Assembly (NCBI GenBank): GCA_018398815.1
Contig: JAFLJL010014084.1
Location: forward strand, 1-64,000
From: Conus ventricosus
Taxonomy: Eukaryota; Mollusca; Gastropoda; Neogastropoda; Conidae
Direction: 5' to 3'
Length of the DNA stretch: 64,000 nt
Positions 44,716 through 55,954 of this stretch are shown piece after piece. The notes beneath the pieces are model-generated. The model saw nothing but the letters and a program-made list of their open reading frames with translations. It was not told the origin of the DNA and made no database searches. How positions within the stretch are numbered: the stretch's first letter is position 1; every line of letters starts with the position of its first letter. Made by a program: the position numbers and the translations under genes.

Positions 44716-45465
44716 GCAGTGTCCGGGCCGTGGTTTAAGTGCAAACGGGAACACTGTGTGGACAATCCAGCGTACCGAGTTCGCCTTCAGAACAGTGGGG
44801 TTACTGGGACGTAATCTCACCTCACTGTTCAATGTAACTAGGGAGTAAGAGAGAGAGAGAGCGAGAGTGCGTGTGTGTGTGTGTGTGTGTGGGCAGATGT
44901 GCCAGCTTTCGTGAAACAAAGTCTCAAAGAACGCGCTGGGTTGTTGGATCTTAGTCTGAATCGGAGATCGTACCTTTGTTCCGAACCGGCCCTAAGAACC
45001 CAGGCCTGTGCCTCCCTCATGTTGGCAGGACAACAGACACTGTGGCAATGACCTGCTGACCAGCGGAGCCTGCACAGTCCAGTGAGTAGCGAATCGGGAG
45101 TCAATCGCGGGTTTCGGGAAGGGGATGAGGGGGGGGGGGGGGGGGGGTTGTGATTCATCCCATTTCCACCGCCCGGCTTGATCTTTGGACCGACATAACA
45201 AGTCCAGGTACTGCAGCGAGAGGGAGTGAGGAAAAAGACAGAAGATAGTTCGTAGCCACGTGTGGGCCTTTTTCTCCAAGGCTGCTGGCTGGCACGGCCC
45301 GGTGATCAGCCCGAGGCAGGGCGAGCCGCGGAGAGAGAGAGGAGAGAGAATGGGGGACGGCCAGCCTCGATCGCACTCGCTGTCTTGTCCAGAGAGGACG
45401 GGTTGCCGAGGGATGCTCAACGTGGCTGTGGAGTCACACGCCTCAGTTTGAATCTGCACTAAAGC
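44716..45465. other. Unique sequence
   Basis: Mostly unique, with a GA/GT patch at 44850-44892 and a poly-G at about 45129-45147. Open frames on both strands are short and unconvincing. Confidence 0.45.
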
Positions 45466-46485
45466 GCTTATAATATGATGCAGTAAAGTACTATAATAAT
45501 TATGATGCCACTAATGCCACTATAATGTGATGCAGTAAAGTACTACTCATAATTATGATGCTACTATAAATGTGATGCCAGTAAAGCCACTCTAATATGA
45601 TGCACTAAAGCACTATAATGTCGATGCAGTTAAAAGGCGCTATAATAGGTTGCACTAAAGCACTTTAATGTGATGCAGTAAAGCACTATAATAGGATGCA
45701 GTAAAGCACTTATAATACTTTACTTAAGGATGCAGTTTATAAGTAGCCATATAATATTGATGGACAAAAGCCACTTTTAATATGATACACTAAAAGCACT
45801 ATAATATGATGCCACTAAAGCACATAATTGATGCACTAAAGCACTATAATATGATGCACTAACGCATTGTAATATGCACTAAAGCACTGTAATATGATGC
45901 ACTAAAGCACATATAATATGATGCAGTTAAAGCACTGTAATATGATGCACTTAAAGCACTGTAATTGGATGCCACTAAAGCACTTATATGATGCCACTAA
46001 GGCACTATATATGATGCACTAAAGCACTGAAAATATGATTGCCACATAAAGCACTATATTATGATGCCACTACAAGCACTATAATATGTTGCACTAAAGC
46101 ACTATAATATTATGCACTAAAAGCACTGAAATTTGATTGAACAGTAAAGCATATAATCTGATGCACTAAAGCACTATAATTTGATGCATAAAGCACAATA
46201 ATATGATGCAGTTAAAGCACTGGGAAATATGATGCAGTTAAAGCCACTATAATATGATGCACTAAACACTATAAATTCATGTGCACTGAATCACGATAAT
46301 ATGATGCACTAAAGCACTTAATATGATGCCATGAATCACGATAATCTGATGCACTCTAAAGCACTATAATATGATGCCACTGAATCATCGATTATATGAT
46401 GCACTTAAGCCCACTATATTATGATGCACTGAATCACAGGTAATATGATTGCACTAAAGCACGTATAATATGAATCCCTGTCAGC
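45466..46485. repeat. ~23-bp AT-rich minisatellite, about 44 units, indel-rich
   Basis: The unit is ATGATGCACTAAAGCACTAT plus AAT. Variants include GCAGTAAAG, CTGTAAT and, near the right end, CTGAATCACGATAAT. Frequent one-base insertions such as TGCCAC and TTAAAG are scattered. Confidence 0.92.
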
Positions 46486-47039
46486 GTTTTGAGGCCTAAC
46501 ATCAATTTGAGACTGCGTTTCATGTTGAACTGTTATTAAATGATCAGAATAACAACTCCTCGCATTATTTCCATTGTTTGGGGAGGGATTTTCCCGGAGG
46601 AAATGACAGCCTTTATGCACGCCCTTCCCCGAAGTGTGCACACCTTTCAGGCTTTGCGGACTCACCGTGACCAGTCTTTGTGACGCGGAGGGTGGGAAAT
46701 AGTCTCATTCCTTTGACCTTCAGTCTGTTGCTCGGAACAGCTGGCTCTGTACCTTGAAGGCCATAGGAAAGAAAATGGGAGAATCAACTTTTACACATAA
46801 TGAAACATGCTCAAAACAATCTGATTGCGCCTGGCTTTAAATCCTCAGCTCCTTGAGGCAAGGCTTTGGGGCTTTTATGTTTGACGTGCCAGCCTCGTGG
46901 TCGAGGTCACACGCCGCCTTAGTTGAAAGATAGCCGCAGAAAGGTTTTGAAGTGGTGGAGGTGTGAGGAACAAATGCATGCTCGTATAACCCTCATGCAA
47001 CCAACCATCTATGCCGTCACGTAACGGAGATCTAACAGG
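46486..47039. other. Unique sequence
   Basis: Non-repetitive DNA from the end of the 23-bp array to the SINE. No splice-bounded coding segment was recognised. Confidence 0.4.
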
Positions 47040-47575
47040 CCTCACCAGGAGCGGTTGTCTAATACACGGGGGCCCTGAACTCATCTTGCTGATCTTGGGT
47101 GGCGCGTGTTCGAATCTTTCGCCGAGCCGTTTCTAGATACAGCGGGATTTTCCCCTCGGGATGTTACGTTGATTCTGACGCCATTTCCCAGTTACAACAG
47201 TCCTTCGAATGAGACTATAAACCGAGGTTCCGTGTGTGAACGCCAAGCGATAACCATCTTGACACACACGTAATCCATCACCGTTCGGAAAGAGAAGGCC
47301 AGTTAGTTTGGGCCGTTGGTATGGATGACACGTTACAAATAGCATTGCACCCTGCGTGTGAAATGGATTGAATGATGGAATAGTATGGAATGAGTGATGA
47401 TATGACGGGTGACACGGGAACGACTGATTGAAGCGCAGCTGGCAACTCTTCAGCGGCACGACCAGTAGCTGCCCTTAATGTAAACGAGTGTGGATTGTAA
47501 AAGCGCTTAGAGCTTGGTCTGTGGCCGAGGATAGTCGTGTATAAGTATTCATAATGATAATAATGCTAATAGGAA
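47040..47575 (+). mobile_element. tRNA-derived SINE (family A), plus orientation
   Basis: A degenerate tRNA-like head with box-B GTGTTCGAATC at 47106-47116 leads into a body collinear with the minus copy at 15.15-15.38 kb: GATTCTGACGCCATTTCCC, GAGACTATAAACCGAGGT, GTGTGTGAACGCC, GTTGGTATGGATGACACG and TTAC. It ends in a tail with TGTAAAAGCGCTTAGAGC, TTGGTCTGTGGCCGAGGATA and ATAATGATAATAATGC. I recall this tail as common in molluscan retroposons. The head is more decayed than in the other copy. Confidence 0.7.
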
Positions 47576-47682
47576 CACTCCCACCTCTCTCCCTATACGT
47601 TGATGTTTAAGTGGAAGAGCTGGATACTGCCCGTGGGGAAGCGTGTCGATCGAGCACGAGCATTCCTACAGTGATGCCTGCC

Positions 47683-47823
47683 ATGGATCGACTTTTCACA
47701 ACACAGCTGCTCCTAAGATACGCTCCTTGGGGAGAGTACGAGCATGTGCGTGCAGGGAACCCGGCAGCCTCCTGTACGGAGCATGTCCCCAACGATGTCC
47801 TCCAGAGACTGGCCAGGCAGCAA
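47683..47823 (+). CDS. Candidate 5' coding exon (47 codons), unknown
   Basis: An ATG in GCCATGG context at 47683 opens a 47-codon frame that ends exactly at CAA/GTGAGT (donor GT at 47824). The translation is non-repetitive: MDRLFTTQLLLRYAPWGEY, then VRAGNPAAS and VPNDVLQRLARQQ. The frame is open upstream to 47611, only about 35 bases after the SINE tail. No family was recognised. It could be a first exon, an internal exon with an unseen acceptor, or chance. Confidence 0.25.
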
Positions 47824-48180
47824 GTGAGTGGCTGTTCAGACGCCTGAGCCCAGGAAAGGCCAGCGAAGCTGTGTGTTCCAGTTTGTATCAATAGTTGCGG
47901 CACCGCCAATCTCGGTTTAGCAGGGCACATCCCCAGCGTTTTCCCTGTAATAGCACCGACGACGAGGTGGTTGGTGCGTCTGTGGTGGAGTGTGTGTGTG
48001 TGTGTATAGTGATTAGGAATAGGGGGTGATTTCTGCAGGCAACATCAGGTATCCCCATCATTACTGTCGGTTTTGAGTGATTAGTTAGTTTTGCAGGGAG
48101 CGGACTTTGTGCCCCGAGCCATGAGCCCCAACGGTGGAGGATGAGAGGGTGGTGGAAACCCAAGTGGAGTTGCCTGCTGT
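47824..48180. other. Unique sequence
   Basis: Sequence downstream of the candidate donor, with a short TG repeat near 47988-48005. No gene was recognised. Confidence 0.4.
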
Positions 48181-48327
48181 ATATTTATATATTCTTATAT
48201 AAATATTTTATTATATTATATTTATTTATATCTAGATATATATATATATGTATGTGTGTGTGTGTGTGTAGGAAGAGACTCTGGCCAGTGTGATTAGCTG
48301 ATTTAGCCAAACTGTGGTTGGTCACAC

Positions 48328-48376
<49 letters not shown>

Positions 48377-48600
48377 CTCTCGCCATACTCTCTCTCTCGC
48401 TCTCTTCGCGCTTCCTCCTCTCTCTCTCTCGCGCTCCTTCCCTCTCTCTCTCTCTGACTCTCTCATTCTCGCTGCTCTCCCTCTCTCCGCTCCTCCATCT
48501 CTCTCTATCTTCCTCTCGCTCCCTCTCCCACCCCCCCCCTCTCTCTCTCTCTCTTTCTCTGCTCTCCCCTCCCACTCCCCCCCCCCCCCCCCAAACTAAG
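48181..48600. repeat. (TA)n and (TG)n, then (CT)n with poly-C
   Basis: AT-rich TA repeats at 48181-48255, TG at 48255-48270, unique sequence to 48328, CT-rich DNA at 48329-48560 and poly-C at about 48578-48592. Confidence 0.88.
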
Positions 48601-48965
48601 ATTTCCCACATCGTGTAGCTCACTCGTTGTCATCCTTAATCGTCTCTAAGTGTACACCCCCACAAACATTGTGGAAAACCAGCCCGACTCTGGCATGAAG
48701 TTTAAAGGAGGAAGGCTGCCAGAGGATGATACCGCATGGCTGTGTCAGGGGGGGACGGAGGTGATGGTGGATCGCGAGAATACTTTCTCGTAGACGGATT
48801 TCCTGCCCTGATGTGCTAATAACAGCGTCAGACTCGGTCATCCATCGATGGCTCTGGAGAATACTAGCGTTGTACGTTTCCGTAGCTGGATTTGCTACTG
48901 ACAACAACAGCAACAGAATCGGTTTATCAGTAGGGTTTGGAGAATTACCGGTGTTGTAGAGTTGA
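48601..48965. repeat. Diverged ~80-bp repeat, about 2.3 copies, in unique DNA
   Basis: GAGAATACT occurs at about 48775 and 48857 and GAGAATTACC near 48940. The first two are each followed by a CG-TAG-CGGATTT or CGTAGCTGGATTT block and an ACAACAGC or ATAACAGC block, with TCGGT later. Divergence is high. A 122-codon minus frame covers it but carries no recognisable domain. Confidence 0.4.
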
Positions 48966-49139
48966 CATTGAAAAATGACCAGCCACACTGTATTTATGCT
49001 ACAAAGGTTGGGGTGGGGTGGGGTGCGGGTGGGGGATTGATTTTAGATTACTCCATGCCAGGTTGGTTTATCCAAGACAATGAATGGTTTTTACCTCCAC
49101 ATGTATCGTCGCAAGCCCTGGTTTATCATTGGAAGATCT

Positions 49140-49153
49140 CTCTCTCTCTACTC

Positions 49154-49184
<31 letters not shown>

Positions 49185-49405
49185 ACTCTCCTCTCTCTGC
49201 GCAAATGATAGCTCTTGGTTATTGTATGTTTGTATGTGGGCGAGCATCTCTCTCGCTCTCTCTACATCTCCTCGCTCTCTCTCTCCCCTCCCTTCTCTCC
49301 CCCCTCCCCCCCCCTCTGCGCAAAACAAATGGATAGCTCATGGTTTGGTATTGTATGTTTGTGTGTGTGCCGAAGCATCTCTCTCTCTATCTCTTCTCTC
49401 TTCTA

Positions 49406-49441
<36 letters not shown>

Positions 49442-49460
49442 TCGTCTCTATCCAGAGATG
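49140..49460. repeat. Composite (CT)n plus ~60-base core, first two copies
   Basis: A CT tract is followed by CTGCGCAAA, GATAGCTC, TTATTGTATGTTTG or GTATTGTATGTTTG, a TGTG/GGCGAGCATCTCTCT end and another CT tract. Cores lie at about 49196-49250 and 49313-49385. A third core is at 50354-50418. Confidence 0.8.
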
Positions 49461-50285
49461 TGGTTTATGAGAGAATTAGGCAGATATCCTCAAAAGTCAA
49501 TATTTTCGCCGAAATGTCAAAAAAATTTTGGCTGCTGCGCTGTTGTTACTATGGATGATATAGGACTCCCTAAAAAAAGCTTTATTCAATGCTTGTGGTT
49601 CTACAGGAACACAATATTCACATGGGCATGTTAAGTTAGAAAACATGTCTTTACATGTTTGTTTTGGGTTTGTGTGAGTAAGTGTTTATTGTCCAGCGAA
49701 ACAGCGCTTTAATTGATGGTTGGAGACAAGAATGGCATTCTGCTCTCGAACCCACACTCATTTTACACGTTTATGCAAACGTACGGCAGTCCCTGTCTTT
49801 GTGCACCCCTATTCCGTGTGGTTAAGTGTATGAAACATGAGTAAGATGCTACCAGATTTGAATGTTGGTCTGTTACGTTGCGTTCGCGTTCTGTCAACTT
49901 TCTCAGTGTTAATGTCGATATTGAACACGGTTTTTTTTTTGTCCTTTGTGTACAGATGCTCTTGTGCCCCCCCCCCCCCCCCCCCCCCCGTTCAACCAGA
50001 ACTCGCACGTTCTGTTGGTATATGCCCGAAAAATACTGAACTGCCGTCGGACATTACCATATCTGGTAATATTTATAGTACAAATGTCCCCTTCATTGTT
50101 TAGAATGCCCTTGCTGCCTCTTCAATGGAAATGAAATGTAATTTTCAGGCTCCTGTAAATATGTATACAATGCCATATATGATAAGAAGATATTGCTTTG
50201 CAAAAACATAGCTGGTGTTTGTACTACCATGGCACTGTGAAGTTCCGTTTGTATGGGCTGTGGCTCTATACCTAACAATATAACG
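49461..50285. other. Unique, AT-leaning sequence
   Basis: Unique sequence with a poly-C at about 49967-49989. A small palindrome ATTACCATATCTGGTAAT lies near 50054. No gene was seen. Confidence 0.45.
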
Positions 50286-50410
50286 CAATCTAGGCTCTCT
50301 CTATCTTCCTCTCTCTCTCTCCTTCTCCCTCTCTCTCTCTCTCTACTCCCCTTTCTGCCGCAAATGGATAGCCCATGCGATTGTTCGTGTTTAGTGTGTG
50401 TGTGCGCGAG

Positions 50411-50446
<36 letters not shown>

Positions 50447-50455
50447 TCCAGCGAC
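50286..50455. repeat. Composite (CT)n plus core, third copy
   Basis: CT tract, then CTGCCGCAAATGGATAGCCC, a TGTGTGTGCGCGAGAATCTCT end and a second CT tract. It matches the composite units at 49.2-49.4 kb but is displaced by about 1 kb. Confidence 0.7.
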
Positions 50456-51765
50456 AAGTTATTAACTTTTTTTATGCGTTTTGGGATGAACATTGGAAGG
50501 TGTGCGTGCGAGCGCGCCACGCCTCTGTGTTTGGCGGGGGAGCGGGGGTGGGGGGGGGAGGAGAGAGAGTGAGAGAGCATTAATTTACGCAATACTCCAA
50601 GCCGAATATCGGGAGTTTGTCTTGTTAGGCCTTCCCCCCCTCGCCGCATGCGCGCTGATGCAACCCTCTCCCACACCGTCCGTCTCTCGATATCCCAAAC
50701 TGAGCATACCGGATACCCTCAGCGCCCGGGTTTACCCTCCCCACCACCAGCGCCCTTTCCCCCCCCCCCCCCCCACCACTCCCCTCTACTGTTCAGGAAG
50801 TGCATGCCATATGGCAGTGATGGAGGTGTGCCAATGCGCTTCGGCACAGCCCTTGTTTCCAGTTCGGTGGCCTTCTATACCCCTGCTTCACGCCCCCCCC
50901 CCCCCCCACCTCCTACCCGTATCTGCGGTCGTCCTATCGCCTGTACTCGATCGCTATGGCTGTCTGGCTATATCTCTCCCCATGCACGTCGTCGCTCACG
51001 CCCACCCCCCCCCCCCCCTCGTCTCTCTCGCTCGCGCATATATCGCTGTCGTTCATTCTGCCCCCCCCCCCTCTCTCTCTCCTTTGAACACTCCCCCCCC
51101 CTTGCCCCCCTTCTTTTCCACTCGTTCATTCAACTGGACCTGAAATAAATGGAAGAAAAACAAACAACAGCATACTCGGAGGCGCGGTAGCCGCGTTCGC
51201 TGCTGCACGCCACACTTACAAGCACGATGGAACAAGGTTTGTCCCACGCAAGGCGCCTTGTTCCCAACCTATCACCCCTCCGACCGTATCAGAGTGGGAG
51301 TGCGCCCGGTGACCTCAACGACCGAGAGGACCCCAGAATGTTATCAGCCAGCTGACGTTGTAGCCGTGAGTCTGTGTTGTTTGGGGGGGTTGCCACCGAG
51401 CAACCAAGCGCGCCCTCCAATGGCGCACTGTCAATCCGACCGACGTTCCCCCCCCCCCCTGGCCCCGCCTCCCCCCCAGACATGGGCGAGGGGGCGGAGC
51501 GGGTCTCGCTTCACTGCATCGTGGGGTGTGTGTGTGTGTTGTTATTGTATAATCGCAAAGATAAACCAATTAGAGGTGTGTCTGTGTGTGTGTTGTTTTA
51601 ATCATAAAGGTTTGTCAGTGAGAGGTGGGTGTGTGAGTGTGTTTATGTTGTAATGTTGTATAATCGACAAATATATCTCTGTTGGGGCGGGGGGGGGGGG
51701 GGTAGTAATCACAAAGATTTCTTAGTGGTTTTGGTCTGTGTATGTTATGCTCTTGACATTACTTA
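50456..51765. other. Unique and C-rich sequence, no gene resolved
   Basis: Poly-C runs at about 50759-50774, 50893-50908, 51004-51018 and 51060-51070 break up unique sequence. A GTAGCC/GTGAGT donor-like site at about 51367 follows an open stretch from 51258, but no acceptor is evident. G-run at about 51687-51702. Confidence 0.45.
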
Positions 51766-51772
51766 CAGACTC

Positions 51773-51808
<36 letters not shown>

Positions 51809-52644
51809 GGAGTCCACCCCCCCCCCCCCCCCCCCCCCACCACCCACCCCGACCCCCCATGTTTCCCCTCATGGTGCTTTGTCAAATGAACATCCAGTTT
51901 AGGTGAAAGTGCAGCGTGCGTCATGATAGGAGGGGGGGGGGGGGGGGGGGGGTTGAGGGGGGAGAGTTGGTGTGTGTTGAGGGGGGGTAGGGCGGGGGCG
52001 GCAGGGCATGTGAGTGTGCAGTTAGAGCGTGGTAGGGAGAAAACCTGCCACACCCCCCCCACCCCCTCATCACCGCCGCCCTGACGGGGAGGGTGGTCAG
52101 AAGTGGGCACCAAAAATTCCATACGGCCCTTATTCTGGGGGTGATGTGGTGGTGAGGTGGGGGGGCAGGGGGGTGAGGGGGGTGCGCTGGAGAGCTAGGT
52201 AAATGCACATATGCAAGCTGGCAGGTGTGTAGCTAGTCTGAGTGCGGTTGACGTCAGTCGGGGTTTTCTTTGAAATGGTGACGGATGACTGTGGTGGCGT
52301 GCGCTCGCGATCGTTCACGTCAAATCATACTTGGATCGGAGGGGAGGGAGGGGGGGGGGGGGTGAGGGGTGACGGCTGACTCATGGCTGGGTTGGGGGCG
52401 AGGGAAGAGGGGAAAGAGGGGACGGGGGGCAGGGGGGGGGGGAGGGGGGAGGGGGTTGAGGCAATGGTCGGATGGCGCTGGTTCAAAAGTTGATCAGTGT
52501 CAAGGCTGGAGATGTAGGGTTTGGGGGGGGTGGGGGGGGGGGGGGGGGAGCACCGTTATGGCTCACACCCTCCCTCCCCCCTCTTGGTTTTTTGGGTTTT
52601 TTCACACCCATTGGACCGCTCTGTGTCTCTCTGCGTGTCTTTCG

Positions 52645-52682
<38 letters not shown>

Positions 52683-52745
52683 CTCTCTCTCTCTCTCTCT
52701 CTATCTCCGTGTCTGTGTGTTCCGGTGACGTTCAGCTTGTTGGTG
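51766..52745. other. (CT)n, poly-C/G and G-rich low complexity
   Basis: CT at 51772-51808, poly-C at about 51817-51838, poly-G at about 51931-51952, G-rich DNA at 52155-52190 and 52345-52460, a G run at 52527-52549 and CT at 52649-52705. A unique piece lies at 52195-52340. Confidence 0.6.
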
Positions 52746-52896
52746 TTGATGTGAAGGTGTGAAGGCCACTCCAATTCCGCCAGCCAAGAGTGTTGAGCTG
52801 TAGACACTTGGAGCAACAGCGGCGTTGTCGTTGGAGCAGTCCAGGAGGACGTTGATCGGAGGACGTGTATCAGTTGACATCAACACTTCGGCCAAA

Positions 52897-52918
52897 ATGG
52901 GAAATGAAGCTCAGCCAT
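52897..52918 (+). CDS. Candidate first coding exon, myristoylation-type N-terminus
   Basis: An ATG in CCAAAATGG context (A at -3, G at +4) starts MGNEAQP and runs into CAT/GTAAGT, a donor whose intron side is a perfect consensus (GT at 52919). Upstream 52750-52896 is non-repetitive and could be 5' UTR. Gly2-Asn3 resembles N-myristoylated proteins, though position 6 is Gln rather than the preferred Ser/Thr. Only seven full codons are visible, so family assignment is impossible. Confidence 0.3.
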
Positions 52919-54060
52919 GTAAGTCAACTCTCTGAAGACGAAATGCCTGTGTTGTAATCAACCAACAAACAACAACAAAGAACAACTGTCAGAAATGGTC
53001 AACTGTCTCTCTGTATGTATGTCTTGGCGTGGAACCAATTAGTAAGTTAAATCACGTGGATTTTTGGAATTATCGTTTCGATGAGAATAATCATCTATCT
53101 TGGGCTCTGACCATGTTGCCGTACCTGAGCAGACGAGTTAGTAAGTATCTTCGCAAAGGTTTTTTGATTACAGAGAATAAAGGCATTGCTTATATCTATT
53201 CTCAAAAACTTTTTTTTGGTTTTGTTTTGGGTGGCAGTGGTTGTTTTTTTTTTGTCTTAAAGCGCACATCCAGTCTTTGCCGTAGACTGCGCCAGGACGA
53301 TATGGATCCTTCAGTGCACGTGTTTTAAAACCCATCGAGCCCAGATCATAGATCCAAAACTGGTGTTTGTAAAATGTAGTAGTTTTGTTTGTTTTTTTTT
53401 TCCCATGAAGAGGAAAGAAACCACACCGAATTATCCGAAAGAAATTGCTATACAAATCCAAAATATACACAATTACAGACACCTGAATGGCCTTCCCCAT
53501 AAAAACAAGTCTGGAATGCGTCAGGCGAATACAATGAATGCACAAAGTATTTTGCTGGTGGTGCTCCTGCGAGGTTCCAGAACTAGTTTCCCTAGTCATT
53601 GAAAAGGCAGACGTCTGTTTTGATACATTCCCAGTTCCTCTCGTAGGAGAGATCTAGAGATTCTCTTTGAATTGGGGCCTCATGCACAGTGACGGATCCA
53701 GTGTGAACTTCTTGCCTTTGGTGGTTGGTTGTTTTTTTTTTTTTCTTTTTTTTTTTTTTCAAAACACATAGCCAGCCGCATGTAAGCTTTAAACGTTCCT
53801 GTTAGTAAAAAGTTTGTCAGTTAAAGTGGGATAAGGGGGGGGGGGGGGGGGGGGGGGACGCCGGTCTATTGTTGTTATTATTGTTGTTTTAAATCCGCGA
53901 GCAGTATCAATACTGATTCCAAATCCTTTCTCATGTAAGAAATGTAACGACGTTATCCTAAGTCGCTGGGCCTTTTTGTTATGTCTTAGATTTTGCTTCT
54001 TTTTTTAACCTCGATATGTTTACAAACATAGTTTACATGTTGGGTTGTACTTTGTTCTGC
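52919..54060. other. Unique sequence with T and G runs
   Basis: Relatively unique DNA with T-rich runs near 53390 and 53730-53760 and poly-G at 53835-53857. A second GTAAGT site is at about 53142, after an open stretch (53029-53141) with no clear acceptor. Confidence 0.45.
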
Positions 54061-54600
54061 CTGCCTGCCCCCCCCCCCCTCTCTCTCTCTCTCTCTCCTC
54101 TCTTTTCTCTCTACTCCTCTCGCTCTCTCTCTTTTTTCTCTCTCTTTCTGTCTCTCTTTCTCTCTCCCCTCTCTCTCTCGCTGTTTCTCTGTCTGCTCTC
54201 TCTCCTCTCTCTCTAGCTCTGTCTGTCTCTCTTTCTCTCTCTCTCTCTTATCTCTCGCTATCTCCTCTCTCTCCTTACTCGTAGCATCTGGATAGTTTGA
54301 TGAAGACTTGGTCGTTGGTATGGATCCCCCTCCTCTCTCTTCTGGTCTCTCGCCTCTTTTTTCTTCCCCCCCCCCCCCCCCCCCCCCCCCACCGCCCTTT
54401 TTCCTCTCCAGTCCTTTTTCTCTCTCTCTCTTAACTCTTGTGATCTCCCCCCCCCTCTCTCTCACACCCCCTTCCTCTCCCCTCTATCTCTCTCTTGTCT
54501 CTCTCACACCCTCCTCATCTCTCTCCCTTTCTCTCTCTCCCCACCTCCATCCCTCCTCTCTTTCCCTCTTTCCCTCCCTCCTCTCTGTCGTCCTACTCGT
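54061..54600. repeat. (CT)n-rich DNA with poly-C
   Basis: CT low complexity at 54080-54285 and 54410-54595, with poly-C at about 54367-54390 and a unique 60-base insert at 54285-54340. Confidence 0.88.
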
Positions 54601-55154
54601 AGGGAAGGGATAAGTGTGCATGCGGCTTTTTTTATTTTTTTTTTTTTGGGGGTGGGGGGGGGGGGGGGGGGGGAGGTGTTTGCAGCAGCTGTGAGCGACG
54701 TAGCTGGGCGGCTGTGGCCCTCGCGCATCTCTCTCCCACTCTTCTTCCCTCACCTCGTTGGATTCAGTCACTTTGAGAAGAAGAGAGAGGGAGGGGGGGA
54801 CAGAGCTTCACGTCGTCAATAATACAGCTGACCTGGGCATCTTCTCCTAACAGACAGCTGTTGCTTAAGGCGGGGGGGGGGGGGGGGGGGGGGGGATTGA
54901 TTTTTAATATTGTTTGTGAAGAGGCTTGAGGAAGGGGGAAAGTGGAGTGGAGGTGGGGTGGGATGGGATTCAAGGAGGGAGGAGAGGGTGGGGGCCGGGG
55001 GGGGGGGGATTAGAAGAAGAAGGAAAAAAAAAAAAAAGGAGCGCAGTAATTGACACCGTGAATATTGATCTGTCTGCTCGCATTCGTCCAGTCTGACCAT
55101 ACATAGTCGTCGTCTCATCCGTTCCCCTTCTCCCCGCCCCCTGCCGCCTCTTTC
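54601..55154. other. Unique spacer with long G runs
   Basis: G runs at about 54655-54673 and 54872-54894, G-rich DNA near 54990-55010 and an A run near 55024-55037. No gene was seen. Confidence 0.5.
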
Positions 55155-55168
55155 TGTGTGTGGTGTGC

Positions 55169-55233
<65 letters not shown>

Positions 55234-55509
55234 ATTCACCCCATTCAACCCTTCGACTGCAGCCATTTTTTTTTTCCCCAAAGAATTGTTAGTGAAATGT
55301 TTTTTGATTCAGCACACACACCCACACACACACATACACACAACACACACACACACACACACAAACACACACACCACCTTTTTATTACACTCCACTCACT
55401 CACTCACACATTTACACACCCACACAACACACTTCACACACACACACACACACCACAACACACACACACAGCACAACACCCTCTCACACTCACACACACA
55501 ACACTCAAC

Positions 55510-55540
<31 letters not shown>

Positions 55541-55795
55541 TCACTCACTCCTCACTCACTCACTCCTCACTCACCACACTCTTCTCTCACTCTCTCTCTT
55601 TCTCTCAAAACACAACACACACGCTCGCACTCACGCACGCGCGCCACGCACACACTAAACCACCACACACACACACACACACACACACACCCACACCACA
55701 CACACACACACACTCACTACTCACTCACTCACTCAACTCATCAATCACTCACTCACTCCCCCACACACTCTCTCTCTCTCTCTATCTCTCTCTCT

Positions 55796-55826
<31 letters not shown>

Positions 55827-55925
55827 CACACTCTCTCTACTCACACTCACACACACACCACACACACTCACACACACCAACACACACACACACACACACA
55901 CACCACACTACACTCACACGGGCCT
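55155..55925. repeat. (CT)n then long (CA)n/(CACT)n compound microsatellite
   Basis: CT at 55170-55230, a unique gap, then CA repeats with embedded CACT tetranucleotide blocks near 55390, 55535-55575 and 55715-55760, to 55918. The 267- and 315-codon frames over it are His/Thr repeat noise. Confidence 0.92.
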
Positions 55926-55954
55926 GTGGCTCAGGGTGGGGAAAACCACTGAAG

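Noticed and set aside
53029..53141. Possible exon ending at GTAAGT (53142) downstream of the 52.9 kb candidate
   Set aside because: Open and non-repetitive, but no acceptor could be identified and the spacing of about 110 bases from the previous donor is not supported by a branch or pyrimidine tract.
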